Counted from the first letter of the stretch, positions 43,021-53,188 are shown. The stretch: DNA of 64,000 nt from Leptolinea sp. (GCA_012798535.1 JAAZMZ010000003.1:1-64000), one strand, 5' to 3'. Numbers and translations are program-made. The notes: a model not told the origin generated them from the sequence alone.

Positions 43021-44691
43021 ATGAAGAATGGTCCCCGTATTGAGGGAGAGAATGGGTTTCTCGGAAAAATCCCGGTTTCTGGTTGGATATTCCTTATTGT
43101 TCTCCTTGGTATAACCTGGAAAATCCTGTGGTTGGTGCTGAATACCTTTCCCTTCAATGCGGATGAGGCCATCACAGGATTGATGGCGCGGCATATCTTG
43201 CAGGGTGAACGCCCGATTTTTTTCTACGGGCAGGCGTACATGGGAAGCCTGGACGCGTTTCTGACAGCCGGCCTTTTCCGCCTGCTGGGTGAAGGTATCC
43301 TTCCGATCCGGATTGTTCAGATGATTCTCTACACCTGTACTATTATAACGACAGCCTGCCTGGGGCAAAAGTTGACCGGTACATGGAAAGCCGGGTTGAT
43401 CGCCGCTTTGCTAATGGCTATTCCGGCGGTCAATGTTACCCTGTACACGACCGTCAGCCTGGGTGGATACGGAGAAGCACTGTTGATTTCCAATGGCGCT
43501 TTCTTATGCGTCATGAATCTTTCACCCTCAGATTCGACAACCCGAAAATCTTTGCTGATTGGGCTGCTTGGGTTGCTGGCTGGATTGGGTTTCTGGGTAT
43601 TCGGCCTGACCCTCGTTGCCACTCTTCCAGCAATGGCGTTCTGTCTTGCTTTTCTGTGGCGGCAGCGGGAAATATCCGGAGGTTCTTTTTTCCCTGGTGC
43701 TTTAATACTGTTAGCCGGGTTTCTGATCGGTTCCATCCCCTGGTGGCAGGCTGGTTTGCAATCTGGCTTGCTACGACAAATGAGCGAGCTGTTCGGTTCG
43801 GCCGTCGCCATTGAAAAAGGGAACTGGTTCATCCGAACGGGAAATCACCTGTTCTATTTCCTGTTCTTCGGATTGCCGGCTGTTTTTAGCTTCCGGCCTC
43901 CCTGGGAAATACGCTTGCTGGGACTGCCACTTCTACCATTTGTTCTGACCGGCTGGGGGATGGCTATCTGGCGGTTCCCCTTATTGTTAAAGAAGACAGC
44001 TTTGCCATACAGATGGAACTGGTATATGTTGATTGCATCGGCAGGCGCGCTGGTTGCCGGTTTTCTCTTCACATCATTCGGGCTCGATCCGTCCGGCCGT
44101 TACTTTTTACCGCTGGCAGCGCCTTTATATTTGATGATTGCTTCCGTGATCCTATCCTCCAAATTGGACTGGAAATGGCAGTCTGCTCTCATCGCTCTAC
44201 TGGTGGTATATCATGCCGCAGGGACCTTCCAATCTGCCACAAAGAATCCACCCGGCATTACCACGCAATTCGACAGCGTCTCATGGATCGATCACCGCTA
44301 TGACGAACCACTGATGGAATTTCTCCGGAATCAGGGTGAAACACGCGGCTATACAAATTACTGGGTGGCCTATCCGCTGGCATTTAAAAGCAATGAGCAG
44401 ATTATCTTTTCTCCGCGGTTACCTTACCATGCCGATCTTCGATACACTGCGCGCGATGACCGTATTCCTTCATATACCCGCCAGGTGGAAGAATCTGCCC
44501 ATACTGCCTATATCACCACCTTCAATCCGGAACTGGATCAGGCGCTGCGAAAGGGATTTCGGCGTCTCGGGGTAACCTGGGAGGAAAAAACCATCGGCGA
44601 TTATCATATTTATTTTCGCTTAAACAGGGCAGTCTACATCACAGAAATTGCCGACGAATTGATGCCCATCCTGAAAGAGGATAATCCATGA
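43021..44691 (+). CDS. GT-C membrane glycosyltransferase
   Basis: A 556-residue polytopic protein. After the first membrane helix (about 15-40) comes FPFNADEAITGLMARHIL with the acidic pair of the GT-C active site, and YGQAYMGSLDAFLTAG. About ten helices and a C-terminal outside domain of about 120 residues follow. The frame extends back to 42973, but this would overlap the divergent gene, so the ATG at 43021 is used. It is the first of six co-directional GT-C-type genes and overlaps the next by ATGA. Confidence 0.85.
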   Translation: MKNGPRIEGENGFLGKIPVSGWIFLIVLLGITWKILWLVLNTFPFNADEAITGLMARHILQGERPIFFYGQAYMGSLDAFLTAGLFRLLGEGILPIRIVQMILYTCTIITTACLGQKLTGTWKAGLIAALLMAIPAVNVTLYTTVSLGGYGEALLISNGAFLCVMNLSPSDSTTRKSLLIGLLGLLAGLGFWVFGLTLVATLPAMAFCLAFLWRQREISGGSFFPGALILLAGFLIGSIPWWQAGLQSGLLRQMSELFGSAVAIEKGNWFIRTGNHLFYFLFFGLPAVFSFRPPWEIRLLGLPLLPFVLTGWGMAIWRFPLLLKKTALPYRWNWYMLIASAGALVAGFLFTSFGLDPSGRYFLPLAAPLYLMIASVILSSKLDWKWQSALIALLVVYHAAGTFQSATKNPPGITTQFDSVSWIDHRYDEPLMEFLRNQGETRGYTNYWVAYPLAFKSNEQIIFSPRLPYHADLRYTARDDRIPSYTRQVEESAHTAYITTFNPELDQALRKGFRRLGVTWEEKTIGDYHIYFRLNRAVYITEIADELMPILKEDNP

Positions 44692-46235
44692 TGAATTCAG
44701 ATAATCCTCAACCTGAGTCTCAGACCGATCAAGGGTTCGATAATCTGATTCTGGTGATCCTGTTGCTGCTTGTTTTTATGATGGCGTCGCGCACCCCTTT
44801 GGATTCGGACCTGTGGTGGCATTTGCGAAGCGGGCAGGTGATGGCAGAAACAGGCAAACCCCTGTTGACCGACATTTTCTCCTATACCCGTTACGGGCAG
44901 CCCTGGGTGAACCATTCCTGGCTGGGCGAGGTGGTCATTTATGGCATCTACCGCCTGGCCGGGTGGACAGGCATATCTGTATGGATGGGATTGATGGCCG
45001 GCCTTATCGCCGGTATTTTTTGGGTACTACTTCCCGGCGGAAAATTTACCCGGGCGGCTTTCATACTGCTGGCTTCCGTGGCCTGCGGCCCGCTCTTCAC
45101 TCCGCGGCCGCAATTGTTTTCACTGGTGCTGGTGGTTCTGTTGATCTGGCTGGTTACCGGCTGGATGCGGGAGAGCGATCGGCGATTGTGGTTGATTCTG
45201 CCGTTGTTTGCACTCTGGTCTAATTTGCACGGCGGATACATGTTGGGAGTTCTCTATTTGCTGGGTTGCGCGGCGGGCTGTGCAATGGACGGCGTGGAAC
45301 AGAGCGGACCGGAAAGGATTCTAAACCTGCGCCGGAGCGCTTGGCTGCTGGCTGCGTCAGCCGGGGGGTATCTCTCGGCAGTGGTAAATCCGAACGGTGT
45401 TCAGATGTGGCTTATTCCTTTTCAAACAGTCGGGGTTGATATCCTCCGTCAGTTCATTCAGGAATGGGCGTCACCGGATTTCCATTCCATTGAAACCTGG
45501 GCTTACGCGCTGTATCTGCTGACACTTCTCTTCACGCTATTCCGAAAAACTGTTAAGACGGCATTCTCGCAATCCATACCAGCCTGTCTGTTTATTTTGC
45601 TCTCATTGTACGCACGGCGTAATATTGCGGTGGCTGTTGTGGTTGCGCTTCCCCCGCTGGTCGGATCCTTTATTCAGATGGATGTGTCAGCCTTTATCAA
45701 CCGGCTCATACCGGCATCATGGCACGAATTCTGGCGGCGTTACCGATCCTCACCGGGGAAAGAACTATCCCGCTCGCAGCGCCGGATCTTCAACCTGCTT
45801 TTTGCCGGGTTGCTGAGTGTTTTTTGCTTTGTGAAGCTGGCGGCTGTAACCCATCCTGTGCTGATGGGATCGTTTGAGAGCAAAGGATTTCCCCGTGAAG
45901 CCGTCGATTATCTGATTTCTCACTCCGCATCGAAGGATATCCGGCTGTTCAACACCTATAACTGGGGTGGATACCTGATCTGGAAAATGCCGGACACGCG
46001 GATATTCATAGATGGACGCACAGACCTTTTTGGAGATGAAATCCTGAGTCAGTGGCTGACCATCACACAGGCATCGGATGGATGGCAGACTTTAGTGAAC
46101 AAATGGAAGATTGATCGAGTGATTACGGAGCCAGATCGGCCGCTTGTTTCGCGGTTATTGTCCTCCGGATGGGTGGAAGTCTATCGGGACAGACAGGCTG
46201 TCATTCTCGATAAGTCTCCCGGTGTGGAGGATTGA
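44688..46235 (+). CDS. Polytopic membrane protein, GT-C-like
   Basis: A 515-residue protein with about ten membrane helices. The first outside loop reads LDSDLWWHLRSGQVMAETG, an acidic DSD motif where GT-C enzymes have their catalytic acid, followed by TRYGQPWVNHSWLGEV. The C-terminal outside domain includes YNWGGYLIWKMPDTRIFIDGR. This domain pair recurs in Chloroflexota-type proteins of unknown function. A lipid-linked-sugar transferase role is likely but unproven. Confidence 0.75.
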   Translation: MMNSDNPQPESQTDQGFDNLILVILLLLVFMMASRTPLDSDLWWHLRSGQVMAETGKPLLTDIFSYTRYGQPWVNHSWLGEVVIYGIYRLAGWTGISVWMGLMAGLIAGIFWVLLPGGKFTRAAFILLASVACGPLFTPRPQLFSLVLVVLLIWLVTGWMRESDRRLWLILPLFALWSNLHGGYMLGVLYLLGCAAGCAMDGVEQSGPERILNLRRSAWLLAASAGGYLSAVVNPNGVQMWLIPFQTVGVDILRQFIQEWASPDFHSIETWAYALYLLTLLFTLFRKTVKTAFSQSIPACLFILLSLYARRNIAVAVVVALPPLVGSFIQMDVSAFINRLIPASWHEFWRRYRSSPGKELSRSQRRIFNLLFAGLLSVFCFVKLAAVTHPVLMGSFESKGFPREAVDYLISHSASKDIRLFNTYNWGGYLIWKMPDTRIFIDGRTDLFGDEILSQWLTITQASDGWQTLVNKWKIDRVITEPDRPLVSRLLSSGWVEVYRDRQAVILDKSPGVED

Positions 46236-46277
46236 TTCTCAGGTATTCCAACTAAGAGAACCCAAAAAGCGATGAAT

Positions 46278-46283
46278 TATAAT
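46278..46283 (+). promoter_or_regulatory. -10 element before the DUF2029-type gene
   Basis: A perfect TATAAT lies 29 bases before the TTG start at 46313, within the 77-base gap that interrupts the GT-C gene run. No -35 at consensus spacing was found. Confidence 0.35.
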
Positions 46284-46312
46284 GTGCCCAACCATTTGAA
46301 CGGGAGTCCACT

Positions 46313-47560
46313 TTGAGAAGTCAACGAGAGTTGCGTAACTGGCTGGTAGCGGCATTGGGATTGGTGATCTTTCTCGTGGCGTTGACCTATGCCAACCATT
46401 ATTACGCCGTACGCAGCCCCGGCGGTAATGACTTTCTCGTTCACTGGATGGGCACCCGTGCCCTGGTCGTCGATGGCATCAGCCCTTACAGCGATGAAGT
46501 GGCTGGCAGGATTCAGACCATGGTGTACGGCCGGCTGGCGCAAGCCGGAGAACACCAGTTACGTGTGGCCTATCCTTTATACAGTGTCTCCCTGTTCCTG
46601 CCTTTCGCCCTGATATCTGACTTTGCACTGGCTCGCGCCATCTGGATGACTGTTCTGGAATTGGCTCTGGTAGGCCTCGCCATCTTTTCCATGCGGTTAG
46701 CAGACTGGCGCCCCGGACTGGGTATGAGTACGGCCTTTATCCTTTTCGCCATTTTCTGGTATCACGGCCTGCGCCCCCTGATCAACGGTAATGCTGTCAT
46801 TCTTGTGGCATTTTTCGCCGTGGCCGGTTTGAATGCCATTCGCGGCCGGGCGGAGGAGCTGGCCGGTGTGTTGTTCGCCTTTATGACGATCAAGCCGCAG
46901 ATTGCCCTGGTATTTTTGATCTACATCACCTTCTGGGGAATTTCCAATCAACGCTGGCGGCTGCTGGGCTGGCTTTTTGGCACTGTTGCCGTTCTAACTT
47001 TTGTATCCACCCTGCTGATCCCCGACTGGTTGATCCAGAACCTGAGGGAGGTGGTGCTTTACCCGAAATACAATCCACCCGGCACACCGGCCGCCATTTT
47101 CACCGAATGGCTTCCTGCCACCGGCCAGAAGATCGGCATGGGATTGACGGTGATTTTTTGCATTCTGCTGCTGGTTGAGTGGTTCCTGAGTAGAAGGTAC
47201 GAATTTCGGGGATTCATGTGGGTTTGCTGCCTGACGCTGACTGTTTCACAATGGATCGGCATTCAGACCGATCCGGGGAATTTCATCATTCTTCTGCCGG
47301 TTCTGGCCTTGCTATTTTCCATCATCGATGAACGTTACCGTCACTATGGGAAATACTTCATCGGATTTCTCATGCTGGCATTGGGTATCGGATTGTGGTG
47401 GCTGTTCCTTGGAACTGTCACGTATGACTATCAGCCCATACAGAGTTCGGTTATGTTCTTTCCGCTGGTCGGTCTATGCCTGCTGCTGCTATTCTGGGTG
47501 CGCTGGTGGGCGATTCATCCAACAGAGCTATGGTTTGATCAGATTTCCAGGGGGGGATAG
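46313..47560 (+). CDS. GT87/DUF2029-family membrane glycosyltransferase
   Basis: A 415-residue polytopic protein. The pattern GGNDFLVHWMGTRALVVDGISPYSDEV in the first outside loop, with an Asp after a helix and the G-x-x-PY element, is characteristic of GT87 (DUF2029) mannosyltransferase-type enzymes. Further on, IKPQIALVFLIY matches the family KPQ motif. The start is TTG at 46313 with GGGAG about eight bases upstream. Actinobacterial relatives extend lipomannan; the substrate here is unknown. Confidence 0.85.
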   Translation: MRSQRELRNWLVAALGLVIFLVALTYANHYYAVRSPGGNDFLVHWMGTRALVVDGISPYSDEVAGRIQTMVYGRLAQAGEHQLRVAYPLYSVSLFLPFALISDFALARAIWMTVLELALVGLAIFSMRLADWRPGLGMSTAFILFAIFWYHGLRPLINGNAVILVAFFAVAGLNAIRGRAEELAGVLFAFMTIKPQIALVFLIYITFWGISNQRWRLLGWLFGTVAVLTFVSTLLIPDWLIQNLREVVLYPKYNPPGTPAAIFTEWLPATGQKIGMGLTVIFCILLLVEWFLSRRYEFRGFMWVCCLTLTVSQWIGIQTDPGNFIILLPVLALLFSIIDERYRHYGKYFIGFLMLALGIGLWWLFLGTVTYDYQPIQSSVMFFPLVGLCLLLLFWVRWWAIHPTELWFDQISRGG

Positions 47561-47561
47561 T

Positions 47562-49046
47562 CTGCGCAAGATCATCGGACACCCTCTTTTCGGTGTGATG
47601 ACCGGAGCGGCTGCCATCCGGTTGATTGGTGTAACCACACGGGGAATCCAGTACGATGACGCGTTCAGTATCCTGCTATCCGCCCGATCTTTTTCCGAGA
47701 TCATTCAGGGTACGGCCGCGGATACCATGCCACCTCTGTACTATTTCATTCTGCACCTGTGGCAGAAAGCCGGAACAACCGTGGCTTTTCTCAGGCTGCC
47801 GGGGATTCTATTCAGCCTGGGGATCATACTTCTGGCTTACCTGCTGGTAAAGCGGCTGGCTAATCCATCCGCCGCCGTTTGGACGGCCGCCATATTGGCC
47901 ATTTCTCCACTGCAAAATTATCACGCACAAGACCTGCGCATGTACAGTCTGGCGACACTGCTCATTCTGGGTTGGGATCTGGCGGCCATTGAAATATCTA
48001 CGCAAAATCAAATGCAGTATGTTTCATTATGGAAATGGCTGCTGCTCGTCCTGTGTGGAACAGGCGCGTTGTATAGCCACGCGCTGGCAGGCTTTGGTCT
48101 GCTGGCTCCGTATGCTTACTACTTATGGAAGCGCGATTGGAAGAAAACCGGCAGGCTGGCTCTCGCGGGCGCAGCTTCTATTGTTCTTTATCTTCCCTGG
48201 CTGGTCTTTGTTCCCGGGCAGATTGCCAAAGTGCAGCAGGCATTCTGGACACCACGTCCCGGTGTGGTGGAGATTTTGCAGTCGATCATCATGATTCTGG
48301 GAGATATTCCCACTCCACCGTTCATCTTAGGCGGGGTGCTTTTTTGCTGTTTGTGTGTAGGAATACTGGGCGTGATCGAATGCGTGCGCCATAGGGCTGG
48401 CAATTCCCGGTTGACTTTCTTTTTGTGGATGACACTTATCCCGCCTCTTTGTCTGTTCCTTCTTTCCTATATCATGCGCCCTATGTTCGTCCCGCGGGGA
48501 TTTCTGAGCGCTTATATCGGGGTAGCTGCCATTATGGGCATCCTGATCGAACGCGCCAAACTGATTGAAAAATACCTGATGGGCGGATTGATCCTGGTGG
48601 CTGCCATCCTGACGCTGCCCAACCAGATCTCATTCAGCCGCTTTCCGCGTTCACCGTTCCAACCCGCCGCACGATATATCCAGAGTGTGGCACGCGATGG
48701 CGATCTGGTTTTGCATGACAATAAACTTAGCTATTTTCCATTTCGTGTCTACGAACCCGACTTGAACAGCCGTTTTCTGGCCGACGCACCCGGATCGGAG
48801 AATGACACACTGGCAGAAGAGACTATGGCAGCCCTGCACATCACCGCAGATACGGATGTGATGAAAGCCGTGGATGGTTCGGAGCAGGTGTATTTTGTGG
48901 TTTTCCAGGAGACCATCTCTGAGTATTCTGCCGCGGGCGGGCATCCAGTTACTCAACAATTGGATCATCTGGCCGGTGAACCTGTTGAGCATGCCTTCGG
49001 TGACCTGCTGGTTCTGGAATACTCAATGGCGGGGAAAAAGCCATGA
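47562..49046 (+). CDS. GT39/PMT-type membrane glycosyltransferase
   Basis: About 494 residues, polytopic. The first outside loop has GIQYDDAFSILLSARSF and then ADTMPPLYYFILHLW, the DD and PPLY marks of the PMT_2 group. The start is uncertain: no ATG occurs before residue 13 of this model. CTG at 47562 with AGGGGGG just upstream fits a full first membrane helix; GTG at 47595 and ATG at 47598 would cut it. The earlier in-frame ATG at 47328 lies inside the upstream gene. It overlaps the next gene by ATGA. Confidence 0.82.
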   Translation: MRKIIGHPLFGVMTGAAAIRLIGVTTRGIQYDDAFSILLSARSFSEIIQGTAADTMPPLYYFILHLWQKAGTTVAFLRLPGILFSLGIILLAYLLVKRLANPSAAVWTAAILAISPLQNYHAQDLRMYSLATLLILGWDLAAIEISTQNQMQYVSLWKWLLLVLCGTGALYSHALAGFGLLAPYAYYLWKRDWKKTGRLALAGAASIVLYLPWLVFVPGQIAKVQQAFWTPRPGVVEILQSIIMILGDIPTPPFILGGVLFCCLCVGILGVIECVRHRAGNSRLTFFLWMTLIPPLCLFLLSYIMRPMFVPRGFLSAYIGVAAIMGILIERAKLIEKYLMGGLILVAAILTLPNQISFSRFPRSPFQPAARYIQSVARDGDLVLHDNKLSYFPFRVYEPDLNSRFLADAPGSENDTLAEETMAALHITADTDVMKAVDGSEQVYFVVFQETISEYSAAGGHPVTQQLDHLAGEPVEHAFGDLLVLEYSMAGKKP

Positions 49047-50638
49047 CCCGTAAAGATGCCCTTCTTCAATATCTGGCAGCGCTAGTGGTATTTCTGGTGC
49101 TCTCTCTATGGATTAGGGAACCGGGCTATATGGACGCGGAATATTACACCCTGTCTGCCGTTCAACTGGCTGAAGGAAAAGGGTTGACCCAACCGATCCT
49201 GTGGAATTATCTGGATGATCCAACCGGCATACCTCACCCCTCCCACACTTACTGGATGCCCGCGCCATCTCTGCTGGCGGCCGCGTCCATGTCTCTATTC
49301 GGCCGGCAGGATTTTGTTACAGGCCGTCTGCCATTTATCTTTATAGCCGCACTGGCTGCGCCGGCTGCCGGATGGATGGGTTACTGTTTCAGCCGCAGGC
49401 GTCACATCGCATGGCTGGCGGCCGGATTCGCCGCCTTCTCCGGGTACTATGTACCCTACGCGGCGACCACTGACAGCTTTTTTCTTGTAATGGCCGGAGC
49501 CTGGCTGATCTTCTTTTGTGTAGACAGGATTTTGCAGAAGAAAGAAAACTCTTCCCTCTTTTACTGGCTGACAGCGGGAGTTGCCTGCGGATGGATGCAT
49601 CTCAACAGGGCGGATGGATTTCTATGGCTCGGTCCGGTCATCCTCGTCTGGGTGATCCTGCGGATTCGCTTCCTGCGCGACTTGCGATCGTGGAGGGAAT
49701 TGTTACTTATCGCAGCCGGTTATGCCCTGATCACTGGTTTCTGGTACGCACGTAACCTGGCTGTTTATGGAAGCCTTTCAATTCCCAATTCATCCCGGTC
49801 ATTGTGGATGACCGGTTATGACGAATTGTTCACCTTTCCACCCGATTTACTGACATACCAACACTGGTCCCAATCCGGATGGGTTGCGATCATACAGGAT
49901 CGGTTGGGCGCGCTCGGGCGAAATTTGACCTCAATGGCTGCCGTTCAGGGACTGGTATTACTGTTTCCTCTGTGGATCGTCTCTTTGTGGAAACGGCGAG
50001 ATGATCCACTGGTGCGTATTTCACTGGGAATGGAACTGCTTATTCTGCTGGTTATGTCTTTCATCTTTCCGTATTCCGGAATGCGAGGCGGCTTTTTGCA
50101 CTCCTCCGCTGCACTGCAGCCGGTCATCTGGGGATTGAGTGCGGTCGGCTTTGTTGATGTAATCGAATGGGTTTCGAAGAAACGGCGCTGGAATCCTGAC
50201 CGGGCACTGAAATTATTCACCCCGGCTCTGGTTGTGTTGTGCGGGCTGGCCACGTTTTTTGTGGTGCAGCAGATGGTGATCGGTGATGATCCACAGCAGC
50301 CTGCCTGGGAAGTAAGCTACAGGCACGCTCAACAGGCAGCAGAACTGATGCAGGTCAACCGTATCCCTGAAACGGCGCGAATCATGATCAATAATCCCGT
50401 TGGATTCAGTCTGCTTACGAATCGTGAAGCGCTGGTCATTCCGTTTGGCACACCCGAGGAAACCCTGGCTGCCGCCAGAAAATTTGAAGCCGGTTATGTG
50501 ATTCTGGATAAGAACCTGGTGGAAGGAATGATCCCGCTGTATACGCATCACGAACAATACTCGAAATTCACCCTGATCGAAAAGCAGGGTGATATGTTGT
50601 TGCTTCGGATCAACGCGGATCAAGGTGAAGATCAATGA
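49043..50638 (+). CDS. GT-C membrane glycosyltransferase
   Basis: A 531-residue polytopic protein. The first loop reads EPGYMDAEYYTLSAVQLAEG with Asp/Glu in the GT-C position, and PHPSHTYWMPAPSLLAAAS follows. About eleven helices and an outside C-terminal domain of about 120 residues with MINNPVGFSLLTNREALVIP are seen. Overlaps of ATGA on both sides show translational coupling with its neighbours. Confidence 0.82.
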   Translation: MTRKDALLQYLAALVVFLVLSLWIREPGYMDAEYYTLSAVQLAEGKGLTQPILWNYLDDPTGIPHPSHTYWMPAPSLLAAASMSLFGRQDFVTGRLPFIFIAALAAPAAGWMGYCFSRRRHIAWLAAGFAAFSGYYVPYAATTDSFFLVMAGAWLIFFCVDRILQKKENSSLFYWLTAGVACGWMHLNRADGFLWLGPVILVWVILRIRFLRDLRSWRELLLIAAGYALITGFWYARNLAVYGSLSIPNSSRSLWMTGYDELFTFPPDLLTYQHWSQSGWVAIIQDRLGALGRNLTSMAAVQGLVLLFPLWIVSLWKRRDDPLVRISLGMELLILLVMSFIFPYSGMRGGFLHSSAALQPVIWGLSAVGFVDVIEWVSKKRRWNPDRALKLFTPALVVLCGLATFFVVQQMVIGDDPQQPAWEVSYRHAQQAAELMQVNRIPETARIMINNPVGFSLLTNREALVIPFGTPEETLAAARKFEAGYVILDKNLVEGMIPLYTHHEQYSKFTLIEKQGDMLLLRINADQGEDQ

Positions 50639-52113
50639 GTTCCTTCTTGAAACATAACGGACGTTGGCTGGCTCTTCTGGCGGCCGCCACTCTGATCATC
50701 GATGGATGTTACCTGGGGTTCACGGCCTTCAGTGGCTTTCATGGATTTCCACTGGATGATGCCTGGATTCACCAGGTTTACGCACGCAATCTGGCGCAGC
50801 GGGGAGAATGGGCGTTCAATCCCGGCCAGCCCTCGGGAGGATCGACCGCGCCTTTGTGGTCTGTTCTTCTGGCCGGAGCTTATGTTTTGAACATCGACCC
50901 GGTCATCTGGTCAGCATTACTGGGCAGTCTGGCCTTGCTGATCACTGCCGTTCTGGCTGAATTACTGATACGCGAATGGATTGAAGGGTATCGGCCATCG
51001 GTACCCTGGGCTGGCCTGTTTTTAGTGTGCGAGTGGCATCTGGTGTGGGCTTCCGTCTCCGGCATGGAAACATCCCTGTTTATCTGTCTGTTTTTCTTAA
51101 TGATGTACTTTCTGAAAGTTGATACAGAAAGATTTTGGATTGCCGGATTGCTTATCGGTCTGGCCACCTGGGTGCGGCCTGATGGCATCACCTTCCTGGG
51201 ACCGGCGATTTTTCTTTTGATTTTCAGTTCCGGGTCTGGATCGAGAAAGGCCAGGCAGCTTGCAGGTCTCCTGGGCGGATTCCTGCTGGTGTTCGTTCCT
51301 TACCTGTTCTTCAATTTGCGTCTGGCGGGCAGCATCTGGCCTTCGACATTTTCTGCCAAACAGGCGGAATATCAGACTTCCACCTCTCTCCCATTCCTTT
51401 CGCGGGTGGGATCGCTTTTTCTGCCATTCCTGGCCGGCGGTGGCGTGATCTTGCTGCCCGCCGCGGCGGCTGCCATCGTTTTTGCCTGGCGGAAAAAGAA
51501 CCTGCGGATCATGGCCATTCTCCTCTGGTTCTGCGGTTACCTGCTCGTATATGCCATCCGGCTGCCGGTTTATTATCAGCACGGCCGGTACATGATGCCG
51601 GCTATGGCCGGTTTCTTCTTGGTGGGACTATGGGGTCTCTTTCAATGGACGGGCACCCCTGATGCGGGAAAGCGGCAGGTTTTGGTGAAGAAATTCAACC
51701 AGGCCTGTCTGGCTGCCGTAACGCTGTCATTTTTATGGTTGGGTGGAATGACCTATCAGAATGATGTGGCGATCATCACCACCGAAATGGTGGATACGGC
51801 TGAATGGATCAAGGAAAACATCTCACCGCAGGATAAGATTGCCGCACATGATATTGGTGCCATGGGGTATTTTTCTGATCACGAGATCATCGATTTGGCC
51901 GGTTTGGTCAATCCTGAGGTGATCCCTATCATTCGTGACGAAGAACGACTGGCTGATTATCTGAACAACCGGCAGGTGGATTTTCTGGTCACGTTTCCGG
52001 AATGGTATCCACAACTGACCGGTTCAAAGGAGCCGGTTTATAAGAGCCGGGGAATATTTTCCCCTCGTTCGGGGGGTGAGAGTATGGCAGTGTACCGCTG
52101 GGGGCCCAATTAG
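50635..52113 (+). CDS. GT-C membrane glycosyltransferase
   Basis: A 492-residue polytopic protein, last of the GT-C run. GFHGFPLDDAWIHQVYARNLAQ has the acidic pair and PSGGSTAPLWSVLLAGAY the following loop. The C-terminal domain includes AAHDIGAMGYFSDHEIIDLAGL, a stretch common in this group of bacterial membrane transferases. The substrate is unknown. The gene ends 90 bases before the next start, beyond which a new promoter element appears. Confidence 0.82.
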   Translation: MSSFLKHNGRWLALLAAATLIIDGCYLGFTAFSGFHGFPLDDAWIHQVYARNLAQRGEWAFNPGQPSGGSTAPLWSVLLAGAYVLNIDPVIWSALLGSLALLITAVLAELLIREWIEGYRPSVPWAGLFLVCEWHLVWASVSGMETSLFICLFFLMMYFLKVDTERFWIAGLLIGLATWVRPDGITFLGPAIFLLIFSSGSGSRKARQLAGLLGGFLLVFVPYLFFNLRLAGSIWPSTFSAKQAEYQTSTSLPFLSRVGSLFLPFLAGGGVILLPAAAAAIVFAWRKKNLRIMAILLWFCGYLLVYAIRLPVYYQHGRYMMPAMAGFFLVGLWGLFQWTGTPDAGKRQVLVKKFNQACLAAVTLSFLWLGGMTYQNDVAIITTEMVDTAEWIKENISPQDKIAAHDIGAMGYFSDHEIIDLAGLVNPEVIPIIRDEERLADYLNNRQVDFLVTFPEWYPQLTGSKEPVYKSRGIFSPRSGGESMAVYRWGPN

Positions 52114-52126
52114 CGTGCTTCTATTG

Positions 52127-52132
52127 TATAAT
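52127..52132 (+). promoter_or_regulatory. -10 element before the SRPBCC-like gene
   Basis: A perfect TATAAT (CTATTGTATAATTC) 72 bases upstream of the ATG at 52204. No consensus -35 is at the right distance. Confidence 0.35.
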
Positions 52133-52203
52133 TCCCGAAATTTTTTTGAAATCGAAGTTGATCGCTTTTACAACTCATCGAACTCAAGGTCGGGAAGATA
52201 TAG

Positions 52204-53097
52204 ATGCAGATATTTGACAAGAAATGGTTCCGGTTTTTTACCGGAGCATTGCTGGTGATGATCATCCTGAGTCTTACATTCATGCTTCTGCCGAAGTGGA
52301 TCGAGACATACGGAGCAACTCAGGGTGAGGTGAATGAAGCATATCCGGGTGATGAAATTCTGCCGTCGCCTGTCATTCAATGGACGCATGCCATCACCGT
52401 TAAAGCGCCGATCGAGAAAACCTGGCCATGGATTGCCCAGATTGGACAATCTCGTGGTGGTTTTTATTCCTACACATTTATCGAAAATCTGATTTCCAGA
52501 GACAATTCGTTTATCAATGCCGAACGGATCCTGCCTGAATTTCAGGAACCCCAACCGGGTGAAGAGATCATCCGTGATATGTTACCGGTAAAGGAAGTCG
52601 CCAGCGGTACATATTTACTGACAGCCACAGAAGATTTTTTTGGACTGGGATGGACATGGCTCTGGTATCTCAAACCGTTAGATGCTGCGAATACACGATT
52701 GATCATTCGTATGAAGATCCAGACTTCAGGTGAAACAGTAATTCCGCTGGCTTCTGCCTTCCTGAACGCGGGTGGTTTTGTGATGGAAAAATGTATGCTG
52801 CGTGGAATTCAAGACCGGGCGGAAGGTCAATCTTCCACCAGCCCCAATGAACCTCTCGAAATTATTGCCTGGGTGGGCATGCTCTTTGTCGGAATTGCAT
52901 CCATCTGGCTGGTGTTGAAGAGGAAAAAATGGCTCCTCCCTTTGATTATGGGAGTATTCAGTGTTGTTGGACTGCTGATTTTCACGTTTGTCCAACCGCC
53001 AGTTTTCTGGCGTCTGGCCGGCGTAATCCTTTTGGGCGGCTGGTTAGTATTTATTGGCATAGGTAATGATTTTCCGGGAACAAATGAACAAATGTAA
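52204..53097 (+). CDS. SRPBCC-like domain protein with membrane helices
   Basis: A 297-residue protein with an N-terminal membrane helix (about 13-30), a soluble SRPBCC/polyketide-cyclase-like domain (about 55-205) and three hydrophobic segments at the C-terminus (about 216-292). The soluble part begins with AITVKAPIEKTWPWIAQIGQSRGGFYSY, the classic first strand and helix of such ligand-binding folds. Similar Chloroflexota and actinobacterial proteins have no established role. It is probably a single gene. Confidence 0.75.
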   Translation: MQIFDKKWFRFFTGALLVMIILSLTFMLLPKWIETYGATQGEVNEAYPGDEILPSPVIQWTHAITVKAPIEKTWPWIAQIGQSRGGFYSYTFIENLISRDNSFINAERILPEFQEPQPGEEIIRDMLPVKEVASGTYLLTATEDFFGLGWTWLWYLKPLDAANTRLIIRMKIQTSGETVIPLASAFLNAGGFVMEKCMLRGIQDRAEGQSSTSPNEPLEIIAWVGMLFVGIASIWLVLKRKKWLLPLIMGVFSVVGLLIFTFVQPPVFWRLAGVILLGGWLVFIGIGNDFPGTNEQM

Positions 53098-53117
53098 TCA
53101 AAATATTGGGAAGGTTA

Positions 53118-53126
53118 TGCTATACT
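53118..53126 (+). promoter_or_regulatory. Extended -10 promoter of the DegS-like kinase gene
   Basis: TGCTATACT is an extended -10 element with one mismatch in the hexamer, 62 bases before the ATG at 53189. A ribosome site, AGCAGGAG, is present close to the ATG. Confidence 0.5.
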
Positions 53127-53188
53127 ATCCATTTGTGCCTAGATTATCCTAAAATCCACAGACGTATTGCTGAAGCAGGAGATTCAGG

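Noticed and set aside
47328-47561. ATG at 47328 as the start of the GT39-type gene
   Set aside because: It lies 230 bases inside the previous gene and gives a Cys/Ser-rich, non-membrane N-terminus.
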